Positions 16,615-24,611 of a stretch of DNA of 36,574 nt are shown here, piece after piece. Source of the DNA: an uncultured Caulobacterales bacterium (GTDB taxonomy: Bacteria; Pseudomonadota; Alphaproteobacteria; Caulobacterales; Maricaulaceae); contig CALLBD010000094.1 in NCBI GenBank assembly GCA_938001915.1, positions 1-36,574 on the forward strand, in the 5' to 3' direction. The position numbers were made by a program, and so were the translations under genes. The notes under the pieces were generated by a model that worked only from the letters and a program-made list of their open reading frames with translations, did no database searches and was not told where the DNA came from. Positions within the stretch are counted from its first letter, which is position 1, and each line of letters begins with the position of its first letter.

Positions 16615-17429
16615 GAGGCGTGCTTTAAAATAAAATCGGACATACGCGTATAAACCTCTGTCCGACAGAGGTCATTATGCATTTCATGTTGAGGGGTTTC
16701 AAACCCTTGGAACTCTGTTTGTTTTGCCGCTTTGGCAAACGCTTCTGAGCTCTGATAATTCGTTAATTGGTCGGCTTTCGAATGTAATATCAGTAGCGGT
16801 CGATCCCAATTTTCCGCGTTTTCTGCAAGGGTTTCTCCCGTATTCACCATGGCTTCAGCGAGTCGAAACCCCAATGTGCCATGGTTCAAAGGATCGTCCA
16901 TATATAGCGCTTGTTCGTCCTCTAAGTTGGAAATTTTGGTGCCATCAATGGGTTGGCTCATGCTACCTCTGGGCAGGATACGTCCCATCAATTTGACTAT
17001 AAAACTCAAGGTGCTCGGAATTGGGTCCGTTAAAGTAATAAAGGGGGCGCTTGCGATAATGGGCACGGTATCAAGATTGCGTGACCCATGGTCCAAGACT
17101 AGCCCGCCGCCCATAGAATGCCCGTAAACCACCTGCGGTGTCTGCGGGTAAAGTTCACGTGTTTTCTCTAGCAACACGGCGAGATCGGCATGAAATTCAT
17201 CATAGGATTTAACGACGCCTCTGCGGCCTTCGCTTTTTCCATGCCCGCGTAAATCCAAAGAGACAACGGCGATAGATTGGCTGTTTAAATAGGCGGCCAT
17301 GGGGCGATATCTCCCGCTATGTTCGCCAAAACCGTGAACCAGAGACATGACGGCCTTCGGGTTTTTGGCGGGCCAGTGATAGCCGAAAAGCGCGGTTCCG
17401 TCCGCGGATAAGGTTGAAATGTCATTCAT
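16611..17429 (-). CDS. Alpha/beta hydrolase, monoacylglycerol lipase/lysophospholipase-like
   Basis: A 272-residue serine hydrolase. It contains VHGFGEHSGRY (31-41), LDLRGHGKSEG (59-68), the nucleophile elbow YGHSMGGG with Ser105, LILHSKADQLT with the probable catalytic Asp, and PQHEMHND with the probable His. The HGFGEHSGRY plus GHSMGG combination is typical of monoacylglycerol lipase/lysophospholipase L2-like enzymes. No signal peptide is seen. It overlaps both neighbours by four bases, giving a tight four-gene minus-strand unit with the two YbjQ-like genes and the ArsC-like gene. Confidence 0.88.
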   Translation of the reverse strand: MNDISTLSADGTALFGYHWPAKNPKAVMSLVHGFGEHSGRYRPMAAYLNSQSIAVVSLDLRGHGKSEGRRGVVKSYDEFHADLAVLLEKTRELYPQTPQVVYGHSMGGGLVLDHGSRNLDTVPIIASAPFITLTDPIPSTLSFIVKLMGRILPRGSMSQPIDGTKISNLEDEQALYMDDPLNHGTLGFRLAEAMVNTGETLAENAENWDRPLLILHSKADQLTNYQSSEAFAKAAKQTEFQGFETPQHEMHNDLCRTEVYTRMSDFILKHAS

Positions 17430-17851
17430 ATGATCGCGGTTCCGTAAGCCAGTAATTCTGCGCCGCCCTTTGTTGTATGCCCCACACGAGAAAATTCATA
17501 CCGAACATTATGTACTTCGCGTGCGCCCGCAGCCTCGGCTTGTTCCAATAGGCGGAGCAGGGCTTCACGCCTCGCGCGGTCAAGCATGGTTTCATACATC
17601 GTAATCCGCCCGCCAACGAGCATAACAAAACCTGCGATAAACCGGCGAAAATAATCAAAGGCGATGACTACAGAGCCTGTCACGAGAAGAGGCGGCTTCT
17701 CTGTTGCAGGCAGCGTCCGTAAATTCGTCACGAACATGTGTGACAGGGCGGCCTCTCTCGCCGCCAAATTAGCCACATGTTTCTTTTGCGCGCGCGAGCC
17801 AAAAAACACGCCGATGATAAGTAGGAGCGCCGAAAAACCGAGACCCGTCAT
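17426..17851 (-). CDS. YbjQ-family-like protein with N-terminal membrane helix
   Basis: A 141-residue protein with one N-terminal hydrophobic helix (about 2-19, LGFSALLLIIGVFFGS) followed by a soluble domain resembling the YbjQ/UPF0145 fold: VTGSVV, a central FRRFIAGFVMLVGGR, a DRARREALLRLLEQA helix, and AREVHNVRYEFS ending in ELLAYGTAI. Its downstream paralogue shares the same order of elements. The function of the family is unknown. It overlaps both neighbours by four bases. A membrane-anchored copy beside a soluble one suggests a hetero-oligomer, which is inference only. Confidence 0.7.
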   Translation of the reverse strand: MTGLGFSALLLIIGVFFGSRAQKKHVANLAAREAALSHMFVTNLRTLPATEKPPLLVTGSVVIAFDYFRRFIAGFVMLVGGRITMYETMLDRARREALLRLLEQAEAAGAREVHNVRYEFSRVGHTTKGGAELLAYGTAII

Positions 17852-18165
17852 TGGGCGATTACCACACCCGTTCCGTACACATAAAGCTCGGAGGCGCCTG
17901 CGGTTATCGCACTGGTGGAGAAGCGGACATTAATGATGGCATTCGCGCCTTTGGAGTGAGCGTCGGCAATCATACGGTCTGTGGCTTCTTTCCGCGCGTC
18001 CTCTAGAAGTTCCGTATAGCCTTTAAGCTCGCCCCCGACAATGTTCTTCAGGCCGGCCATAAAATCCCGTCCCACATGTTTGGCGCGGACGGTGTTGCCT
18101 TGAACAAGGCCAACATGATTGGTGACCTTATAGCCAGCAATCATTTCTGTATTTGATAAAATCAT
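17848..18165 (-). CDS. YbjQ (UPF0145) family protein
   Basis: A 105-residue protein matching the YbjQ family, whose known structures are homopentamers. Segments are GYKVTNHVGLVQGNTVRAKH, FMAGLKNIVGGELKGYTELL, a helix EDARKEATDRMIADA, and GANAIINVRFSTS ending in YVYGTGV. Family members are sometimes labelled heavy-metal binding, but no metal-binding cysteines are present here. It is the first gene of the four-gene minus-strand unit. Confidence 0.9.
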   Translation of the reverse strand: MILSNTEMIAGYKVTNHVGLVQGNTVRAKHVGRDFMAGLKNIVGGELKGYTELLEDARKEATDRMIADAHSKGANAIINVRFSTSAITAGASELYVYGTGVVIAQ

Positions 18166-18321
18166 AGCGCTCTGTCTCTCTTTGTCTGTGTCTTCTGTTC
18201 ACACCAATTTGCGCTTTTGTGCAAGTGGGTGGGCGATCAGATGCAGGTGTAACGTAATTGAAGGATTGATTTCATGGCTGCAGCCCTTCACTTGTGAAGA
18301 AACAATTCCGGAGTGCCCCAA

Positions 18322-19266
18322 ATGAGACGAAATGTTGCCTTCCAAATGGACCCAATGGAAACGGTCAATATTGACGGAGATACGACCTTTGCTTTGGCTG
18401 AAGCTGCGCAGGCGCGAGGCTGGAAGATGTGGGAATATGGGCCAGAGCATCTAACCTATGATAGGGACCGTATTCTGGCGCGGGCTCGCCCAATGACCGT
18501 CCAGCGCAATCAAAACCAACCTGCGATTTTTGCCGAGCGGGAACTCATTGATTTAGCAGAGGATATGGATGTGGTGTGGATGCGGCAGGATCCGCCATTC
18601 GATATGTCCTATATTACGGCCACACATTTACTGGAGCGCTTGGCGGGCAAAACCCTTGTCGTAAATGATCCGAAATGGGTGCGGGCCTGTCCTGAAAAAA
18701 TTCTACCGCTCGATTACCCAGATCTGATGCCGGCAACACTTATATCTCGGGACCGTGCGGCGATTGATGCTTTTCGCGCCGAATATAAAGATATCATCCT
18801 AAAGCCGCTTTACGGCAATGGCGGCGCAGGCATTTTTCGCGTCAAAGAAAATGATCCGAATTATAGTTCAATCTTTGAGATGTTCATGGAGAGCTCTCGC
18901 GAACCCCTCATTGCTCAAGCCTTCCTGCCCGCTGTGTCCAAAGGGGACAAACGTATTCTCATCATTGACGGGGAGCCTGTTGGTGCGATTAACCGCGTAC
19001 CGCAACCCGGTGAAACCCGAAGCAATATGCATGTCGGCGGTGAAGCGCGCCCGACCAATTTGACCGAGGATGATTTACGTATCTGCCGCGCCATTGGCCC
19101 GATGTTAAAAGAGAGAGGTCAAATCCTGGTAGGGATTGATGTCATTGGCGATAAAATGACAGAGATAAATATTACCTCACCAACGGGCGTCCAGGAGCTC
19201 AAACGGTTCAGCGGAATTGATGCTGTGGCGGCCTGTTGGGATGCGATTGATATGCGGCTAAAATGA
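18322..19266 (+). CDS. gshB: Glutathione synthetase
   Basis: A 314-residue ATP-grasp enzyme joining gamma-glutamylcysteine and glycine. The N terminus FQMDPMETVNIDGDTTFAL, WMRQDPPFDMSYI, VNDPKWVRACPEK, the nucleotide loop PLYGNGGAGIFRV, QAFLPAVSKGDKRI and the C-terminal NITSPTGVQEL are all diagnostic. A GTG three codons upstream is possible, but the GGAG at 18310-18313 is correctly spaced (8 bases) for the ATG at 18322 and overlaps the GTG, so I choose the ATG. It is divergent from the YbjQ unit. In many alphaproteobacteria gshB also follows the rsmI-yraN cluster, which is close by here. Confidence 0.96.
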   Translation: MRRNVAFQMDPMETVNIDGDTTFALAEAAQARGWKMWEYGPEHLTYDRDRILARARPMTVQRNQNQPAIFAERELIDLAEDMDVVWMRQDPPFDMSYITATHLLERLAGKTLVVNDPKWVRACPEKILPLDYPDLMPATLISRDRAAIDAFRAEYKDIILKPLYGNGGAGIFRVKENDPNYSSIFEMFMESSREPLIAQAFLPAVSKGDKRILIIDGEPVGAINRVPQPGETRSNMHVGGEARPTNLTEDDLRICRAIGPMLKERGQILVGIDVIGDKMTEINITSPTGVQELKRFSGIDAVAACWDAIDMRLK

Positions 19267-19395
19267 CTGCCTTAAATTCCGGGAAGAGCGAAAGTCCGTA
19301 AGGCCAACATCTGCAAATTGTTCGGCGAAACTTTGACAGATTTTTGGCGGGTACAAACCAACCAGCTCATTCAACCCCCGTTCATGCACCGTAGA

Positions 19396-19421
19396 TTAAC
19401 GCGTCGTTAATGTGACATTAA
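19396..19421 (+). promoter_or_regulatory. Tandem CtrA-type boxes before the mscS-like gene
   Basis: Three TTAA blocks at 19396-19399, 19407-19410 and 19418-19421 are each separated by exactly seven bases, giving two overlapping matches to TTAA-N7-TTAA. A fourth TTAA lies at 19424-19427. The cluster ends about 28 bases before the preferred start codon, so it would overlap the promoter. Strong CtrA targets in Caulobacter look like this; whether it activates or represses is not readable. Confidence 0.6.
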
Positions 19422-19448
19422 CTTTAACTTATGGTGGGGGATACTTCC

Positions 19449-20270
19449 ATGGAACAAATTACTGCATTTTTAAATCCTGAAAGGGTCAATAGTCTGGTTG
19501 GCTTTGGGATGAACGTCCTATTGGCCTTGGTCATTCTTATTGTGGGTCTCTGGATTGCGAAACGCGTTCAGAACTTCATTATCAAAATGGGCGCGAAAAG
19601 CCCGCATCTAGATAATACGCTTTTCAAATTCTTGGCGAGTATCGCGCGCTTCGTTATTATGGCGTTTGTCTTCATCGCGGTTCTTAACCGTTTTGGCGTT
19701 GAGACAACGTCAATTGTTGCGCTCTTGGGTGCGGCGGGTTTGGCTGTTGGCTTGGCCCTACAAGGCGCGATGGCGAACATGGCGGCTGGCGTTATGTTGA
19801 TGCTTTTCCGCCCTTACAAAGTTGGTGACTTCGTCGAAGTTGCGGGCAAGTTTGGTAACGTCGAAGAGATTGACCTGTTCACGACAATCCTTCAGACATT
19901 TGACAACCAGCAGATTGTTATTCCAAATGGAAAAATCTGGGGTGAGCAAATCATCAACCACAGCCATCACCCAGTTCGTGGTGTCGAGATGAAATTCAAT
20001 GTTGCTTATGGTGATGATCTGGACAAAGCTCGCGACACAATTATGGGCGTGTTAAATTCACATCCGCATGTTAAGTCCGACCCTGCGCCCTTCGTTGAAG
20101 TTGAGACACTTAGCCCGCGATCTGTTGAGTTCTTGGTCCGTCCATTTACAGATGGCGCGCATTATTTCGATGTCCGCTATTCACTCCCCGAGCAAATTGC
20201 GAAGGCTCTCGGCGGTGCAGGTTTTGATACACCTTACCCAAGCCAAAAAATTATCATGGTCAAAGAATAG
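19449..20270 (+). CDS. Small-conductance mechanosensitive channel, MscS family
   Basis: A 273-residue MscS-type channel, close to the length of E. coli MscS (286). It has three transmembrane helices (about 13-35, 50-70 and 78-105) with the Gly/Ala-rich pore helix AAGLAVGLALQGAMANMAAGV, followed by the beta domain FRPYKVGDFVEVAGKFGNVEEI and the QQIVIPNGKIW loop. It opens under membrane tension to release solutes in hypo-osmotic shock. An ATG six codons upstream (19431) is in frame, but 19449 has a G-rich ribosome-binding stretch seven bases ahead. The upstream CtrA-type cluster suggests cell-cycle-linked expression. Confidence 0.93.
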   Translation: MEQITAFLNPERVNSLVGFGMNVLLALVILIVGLWIAKRVQNFIIKMGAKSPHLDNTLFKFLASIARFVIMAFVFIAVLNRFGVETTSIVALLGAAGLAVGLALQGAMANMAAGVMLMLFRPYKVGDFVEVAGKFGNVEEIDLFTTILQTFDNQQIVIPNGKIWGEQIINHSHHPVRGVEMKFNVAYGDDLDKARDTIMGVLNSHPHVKSDPAPFVEVETLSPRSVEFLVRPFTDGAHYFDVRYSLPEQIAKALGGAGFDTPYPSQKIIMVKE

Positions 20271-20292
20271 GCCTTGCATGATTTGAATTGAG

Positions 20293-20324
20293 AGAGGGGT
20301 TGGTTTTCCAGCCCCTCTTTTTTT
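20293..20324 (+). terminator. Rho-independent terminator after the mscS-like gene
   Basis: An 11-base stem (20293-20303 with 20308-20318, one G-T wobble) closes a TTTT loop and runs into seven T residues ending at 20324. It lies 22 bases after the stop codon. Confidence 0.9.
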
Positions 20325-20409
20325 ATGCCTCATTACAGGACGTACAACCAAGAGGTGAATGTGGGAGTATTTACAACACCAATGTCATCTTTTTAAGAGA
20401 ACGTGAACG

Positions 20410-20438
20410 TTGAGCCCTCTCAAATTAACCATTTATTA
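20410..20438 (+). promoter_or_regulatory. Candidate promoter of the amt-kinase fusion gene
   Basis: TTGAGC (20410-20415) and TTATTA (20433-20438) are 17 bases apart. A partial CtrA-like pattern, TTAA-N7-TTAC (20425-20439), overlaps the -10 box, and a GANTC site (GACTC) is at 20458-20462. The -10 match is weak. Confidence 0.3.
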
Positions 20439-20481
20439 CCCATATTCTCCAAATTAAGACTCTCTATTTAGAGGGTGAGTT

Positions 20482-23400
20482 GTGACAGATAGTTGGATTG
20501 TAATTGCTGCGTTTTTGGTCTTCTTCATGCAAGCAGGCTTCTTGCTCGTCGAAGCGGGTGAGGTTAGGGCGAAAAATTCAATTAGTGTCGCGCAAAAAAA
20601 CATCTCAGACATGCTGATTAGTGTCACCGCCTATGCGTTAGGTGGATTTGGCATTATGTACGGTTTGTCTTGGGGCGGCTTTTTTGGCCTAGGCGGCGTT
20701 AAAGAAGCGCTCATCCAAACGGGTGAATGGCCGCAGCTTCTCATATTTAATCTGGCCTTTTGTTCTGTGGTCGCCACCATTGTCTCCGGCGCTATTGCCG
20801 AACGCATGCAAATATTTGGCTATTTTGTCAGTACTGCTATTATTGCTATTCTGGTCTATCCGGTTTTTGGTCATTGGGTCTGGGGCGACACAATTATTAC
20901 ATCAAACTTGGCCTTTTTGAGCAATTTAGGCTTTGTTGATCATGCAGGCGGAATCGCAATCCACGCGTTAGGTGCTGCCTATGCGCTAGCCGCAATTATG
21001 GTGCTCGGACCTAGGAAAGATAGGTTTGATGAAGATGGGAATGTTATGCCAGTGTCTGGCTATAGTCCCGTCCTATCAATCGCCGGCGCACTGATTCTCT
21101 TTGTCATGTGGATCCCTTTTAACACGGGCGCCATGACGCCGGGCACCGAAGCCTTCTCTAATGTGGCCCTGGCTACAATTTTGGCAGGTGTGGGCGGCGG
21201 TATTGGCGGTAAGGCGATAGGGTTTTATTTGCATGGGCGAGTCTTTAACCCAACTTCGAGTTTCAATGGGTTACTAGGCGGGCTGGTGGCTGTGACGACC
21301 GGCGTCGCCTATTTAGGTCCAATGGGGGCATTCGCCATTGGTATCGTGGGGGGTTTTGCCGCTGTTTTTGGGAATTATTTCGTTCTGCACAAAGCCAAGC
21401 TGGATGATCCGGTCGGGGTTGTGGGTGTCCACGGCGTTGCCGGCATCATAGGCGCGCTTCTCTTTCCATTTTTTGCCATTCAGGCGCTCCCAGCGGGCGG
21501 CGTGATGCCGCAAGTTGCCACCCAAGCCATCGGCGCGGCGGCCTGCGTAATATGGGCTATGGGCACGGGTTTTGCAGTCTTTCTTTGCCTGAAAGCAGTG
21601 GGTTTATTGCGCGTAACGCAAGCTCAAGAGCATCTTGGGCTGAACATTGGCGAGCATGACCCAACTGTGACGCATGAGATGTTGGAAGCGGCTTTCGAGA
21701 AAACGCCTGAGGGTGCAGCGACAGCTCTAACTGGCGGCGTTAAAAAAGTGTCGCGGGCCAAAAGTCTCAAAGGTATTGGCTCCGAAATCGGCCTCGCATT
21801 ATCCGAGTTCTCTTCACAAAATAAAAAGCTTTTGGAAACGCAACAACAGACGATGCAACTGATTTCCGCCGCGGCAGAAAGCCTAACAGATGGCATGTTG
21901 GTCTATGATGCAGAGTCGAGAGTCATAGTGGCTAACTCATCTTATAGAGACCTAATGAGTACCCGCGGCATTCGTTGTGAGATCGGTATGTTTCGCCATG
22001 AAATCGTTCAACAGCTTGCTGAGAATGGGGAAATCGACCTAAAAGGCCTGAGAATTGAGGACTATTTGAGTCAAAATGCGCTGACGGTACCGCAAGAGGC
22101 GAATTATAAGATTGGAGAAGACTTCTATATTCGCCGGCAAAGCCCAATCCCCTCTGGTGGTCAGGTCGTGACCATAACAAATGTTACCGAAATGCAAAAG
22201 GTCATCGAGAAAGCCGAGAGCGCCGAGAGAGCTAAGTCAGAGTTTTTGGCAAATATGAGCCATGAAATCAGAACGCCTATGAATGGCATTTTGGGGATGT
22301 CTGAGCTGCTCTCCTATTCGGAGTTAAACACAGATCAACGTGATTTCGTGAAAACCATTTCGAGTTGCGGCAATGCTTTGATGACAATCATCAATGATAT
22401 CTTGGATTTCTCTAAAATCGAAGCGGGTCAGGTGGTTCTAGACCCTATTCCCTTTATGCTCGTTGAGAGCGTTGAAAATGTCACGGCCATGCTCTCGAGC
22501 GCGGCGGCGGATAAAAATATTGATCTCTTATTGCGCGTCCAACCTGATCTGCCGTCGACCTTTATCGGGGATGTGGGCCGCATTCGGCAAGTGCTAACTA
22601 ATCTCGTCGGCAACGCGTTGAAGTTTACGCATTTCGGTCATGTATTGGTGGATATTACCGGGCAGCAGTCGGGCGATAAATATGATCTAAAAATCAGAGT
22701 AGAAGACACCGGCATTGGAATTCCGCAAAATGAGCTGGATAATGTGTTCCAAAAATTCAGCCAAGTCGACGGCACGAACACGCGCGAATATGAGGGAACG
22801 GGTTTGGGCCTCTCGATTTCTGCAAATCTCGTTGAGCTTATGGGCGGGACCATCAAGGTGGAAAGTGAAGTCGGCAAAGGCAGTGTCTTTACTGTCAGGT
22901 TGCCGCTTATGTCTCATGCCGATTTAAAACCCATAAAAACGGTTCCGATGGAGATTATTGGGGCGAATATTTTGATTGTCGATGACAACCAAGTGAACCG
23001 CAACATTTTGCGTGAACAAGTCAAACATTGGAAATGCCGTAGCGTTGCGGTTGAGAGCGGCGCGCGCGCTATGCATGTCCTGAAAAATGCAAAAGCCAAA
23101 GACATCGGTATAGATCTAATCATCTCAGATTACCAAATGCCGGGCATGAATGGTGCTGACTTATATCGGTCCCTACAAGCCCACGCTGATTTTGCGGACA
23201 TTCCTGTTATTCTTCTGACCTCAGTCAACGCCGACGTGCAAATCCACAGCCTCAAGAAGGAAGGCTTAGTCAATATTTTGACTAAGCCGGCGCGAGCCTC
23301 TTTACTGCTCGACACAATCGCAAAATGCCTTTTCGACTCTCAAAATTCGAAAATTTCGGTGAATGTTGAAAAGCCAGCCGAGACCACGCCGCCTGCTGAA

Positions 23401-23877
23401 GCCGTTTCCGTGACACCGAGACGAAAGCAATTCAGAGATATTGAGCGCCGCGTCAACCCGCGTCAGGAAACGCTGCCGCCCGGTCATTTGGATATTCTTA
23501 TCGCAGAAGATAATGAAACGAATCAAATCTACATAAAATATTTAATGGAGCAATTAGGGGTGAGTTTCAAAATCGTCCCGAATGGCCGCGCCGCCGTTGA
23601 TTATTGGCGGAGTCATTCTCCCGCTCTAATTTTGATGGATGTGTCCATGCCCGAGATGAACGGCTATGAGGCCACTCACGCTATTCGGCAGGCCGAAAAA
23701 GCGCAAGGCAAAACCCGCACGCCAATTATTGCGCTGACGGCGCATACGCTGAAAGGCGATGAGGACCGGTGTTTGGAGGCCGGTATGGATGATTTCGCCT
23801 CAAAGCCCATATCGATTGTTGGCCTCAAATCCAAAATTTCGAGATGGTCAACATTTGAGATGAAACAAGTCGGGTAA
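20482..23877 (+). CDS. Ammonium transporter-sensor histidine kinase fusion (Amt-PAS-HisKA-HATPase-REC-REC)
   Basis: A 1131-residue fusion. Residues 1 to about 395 are a full Amt/Rh transporter: FFMQAGFLLVEAGEVRAKNS at the N terminus, the pore histidines kept in FVDHAGGIAIHALG and GVVGVHGVAG, the gate phenylalanines in FNLAF, and the usual NIGEH end. After a linker come a PAS-like domain (about 455-570), HisKA (about 584-650, NMSHEIRTP with phospho-acceptor His594), HATPase_c (about 697-809, NALKF, DTGIGIP, GTGLGLS), and two receivers with Asp883 (SDYQMPGMNG) and Asp1053 (MDVSMPEMNG). Amt-kinase fusions have been described in Shewanella denitrificans and Candidatus Kuenenia. Here the two trailing receivers make a hybrid kinase without an Hpt domain, so a separate phosphotransfer partner is expected. 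No glnK lies beside it. It starts at GTG after GAGGGTGAG. Confidence 0.93.
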   Translation: MTDSWIVIAAFLVFFMQAGFLLVEAGEVRAKNSISVAQKNISDMLISVTAYALGGFGIMYGLSWGGFFGLGGVKEALIQTGEWPQLLIFNLAFCSVVATIVSGAIAERMQIFGYFVSTAIIAILVYPVFGHWVWGDTIITSNLAFLSNLGFVDHAGGIAIHALGAAYALAAIMVLGPRKDRFDEDGNVMPVSGYSPVLSIAGALILFVMWIPFNTGAMTPGTEAFSNVALATILAGVGGGIGGKAIGFYLHGRVFNPTSSFNGLLGGLVAVTTGVAYLGPMGAFAIGIVGGFAAVFGNYFVLHKAKLDDPVGVVGVHGVAGIIGALLFPFFAIQALPAGGVMPQVATQAIGAAACVIWAMGTGFAVFLCLKAVGLLRVTQAQEHLGLNIGEHDPTVTHEMLEAAFEKTPEGAATALTGGVKKVSRAKSLKGIGSEIGLALSEFSSQNKKLLETQQQTMQLISAAAESLTDGMLVYDAESRVIVANSSYRDLMSTRGIRCEIGMFRHEIVQQLAENGEIDLKGLRIEDYLSQNALTVPQEANYKIGEDFYIRRQSPIPSGGQVVTITNVTEMQKVIEKAESAERAKSEFLANMSHEIRTPMNGILGMSELLSYSELNTDQRDFVKTISSCGNALMTIINDILDFSKIEAGQVVLDPIPFMLVESVENVTAMLSSAAADKNIDLLLRVQPDLPSTFIGDVGRIRQVLTNLVGNALKFTHFGHVLVDITGQQSGDKYDLKIRVEDTGIGIPQNELDNVFQKFSQVDGTNTREYEGTGLGLSISANLVELMGGTIKVESEVGKGSVFTVRLPLMSHADLKPIKTVPMEIIGANILIVDDNQVNRNILREQVKHWKCRSVAVESGARAMHVLKNAKAKDIGIDLIISDYQMPGMNGADLYRSLQAHADFADIPVILLTSVNADVQIHSLKKEGLVNILTKPARASLLLDTIAKCLFDSQNSKISVNVEKPAETTPPAEAVSVTPRRKQFRDIERRVNPRQETLPPGHLDILIAEDNETNQIYIKYLMEQLGVSFKIVPNGRAAVDYWRSHSPALILMDVSMPEMNGYEATHAIRQAEKAQGKTRTPIIALTAHTLKGDEDRCLEAGMDDFASKPISIVGLKSKISRWSTFEMKQVG

Positions 23878-23895
23878 GACGGGGCAAAGGCCTGG

Positions 23896-23930
23896 CTATG
23901 AAACAGGGGTTGCAAATCCCTATTTCATAG
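23896..23930 (+). terminator. Hairpin after the amt-kinase gene
   Basis: Arms 23896-23908 and 23918-23930 pair over 13 positions with one mismatch around a 9-base loop. It begins 19 bases after the stop codon. No T-run follows directly, so termination would be inefficient; it may instead stabilise the 3' end or be part of the rimP leader. Confidence 0.5.
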
Positions 23931-23972
23931 CATATCTACCGATTAACAAAAATAATACCCACCGCACGGGAT

Positions 23973-24004
23973 GCGGATCGGGCGGCCCTCGGGTCGCTTT
24001 TTTT
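23973..24004 (+). terminator. GC-rich hairpin with T-run in the rimP leader, possible attenuator
   Basis: GCGGATCGGG (23973-23982) can pair, with wobbles and one mismatch, to 23987-23997, followed by seven T residues (23998-24004). It lies 35 bases upstream of the rimP ATG. It is either the real terminator of the kinase gene or an attenuator controlling the rimP-nusA unit. Confidence 0.55.
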
Positions 24005-24038
24005 ATTGCCTAAAACAGGCAGAAAGGTGCTTCAGTCA

Positions 24039-24611
24039 ATGAAGACCAAGACGAATATAGATGAGCGAATTCTCGCGCTCGCCGAACCGATTGCGGTAGA
24101 TTTGGGTCTGCATATTGTGCGCATTCGCGTTATGGCGGGAAAGCGGCGCACCGTGCAAGTCATGGCCGAGCGTTTGAGTGATGGCTTGATGAATGTCGAA
24201 AATTGCGCGGATCTCTCCCGTGAGCTCTCTGCAATTATGGAGGTCGAAGACCCGATTGCTGAGGCCTATATGTTGGAGGTCAGCTCTCCGGGATTGGACC
24301 GCCCTTTGACGGACCTCGAGGATTTCACGAAATATGAAGGCTATCTTGCCCGCCTCGAACTCGACCGCCTTGTTGAGGGGCGTAAACGCTTTCGCGGCGT
24401 TTTGGCCGGCGTTGAAGAGGGCCATGTTGATATTAACCTCGACGGCGAGACGGATAGCACGGCCTCCATTCCCTTTGAGTGGATTGCCGAAGCCAAACTC
24501 CTCATCACCGATGAGCTGATAAAAAAGGGCCAAGAGGCCAAAGAGGCCGCTCAAAAAAAGAGCGTAGCTGACAACCCAGAGACGACACCTGAAAAAGAAG
24601 GAGACGCATAA
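24039..24611 (+). CDS. rimP: Ribosome maturation factor RimP
   Basis: A 190-residue RimP, needed for 30S subunit maturation. Family landmarks are AEPIAVDLGLHIVRIRV near the N terminus, VENCADLSRELSAIMEVEDPI (about 58-78) and LEVSSPGLDRPL (about 84-95), followed by the SH3-like C-terminal barrel and a Lys/Glu-rich tail. The frame is open from a TTG at 24006, but the first ATG (24039) begins at the conserved length, so it is preferred. Its stop overlaps the nusA ATG by one base, the classic rimP-nusA coupling. Confidence 0.95.
   Translation: MKTKTNIDERILALAEPIAVDLGLHIVRIRVMAGKRRTVQVMAERLSDGLMNVENCADLSRELSAIMEVEDPIAEAYMLEVSSPGLDRPLTDLEDFTKYEGYLARLELDRLVEGRKRFRGVLAGVEEGHVDINLDGETDSTASIPFEWIAEAKLLITDELIKKGQEAKEAAQKKSVADNPETTPEKEGDA

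Noticed and set aside
20400-20412. An 11-base match to the MerR operator upstream of the amt-kinase gene
   Set aside because: Only the centre and one half of the palindrome are present, so binding by the MerR protein is not supported.
20425-20439. TTAA-N7-TTAC before the amt-kinase gene as a CtrA site
   Set aside because: One arm deviates from the consensus, and AT-rich promoter DNA gives such partial matches often; kept only as a note with the promoter.
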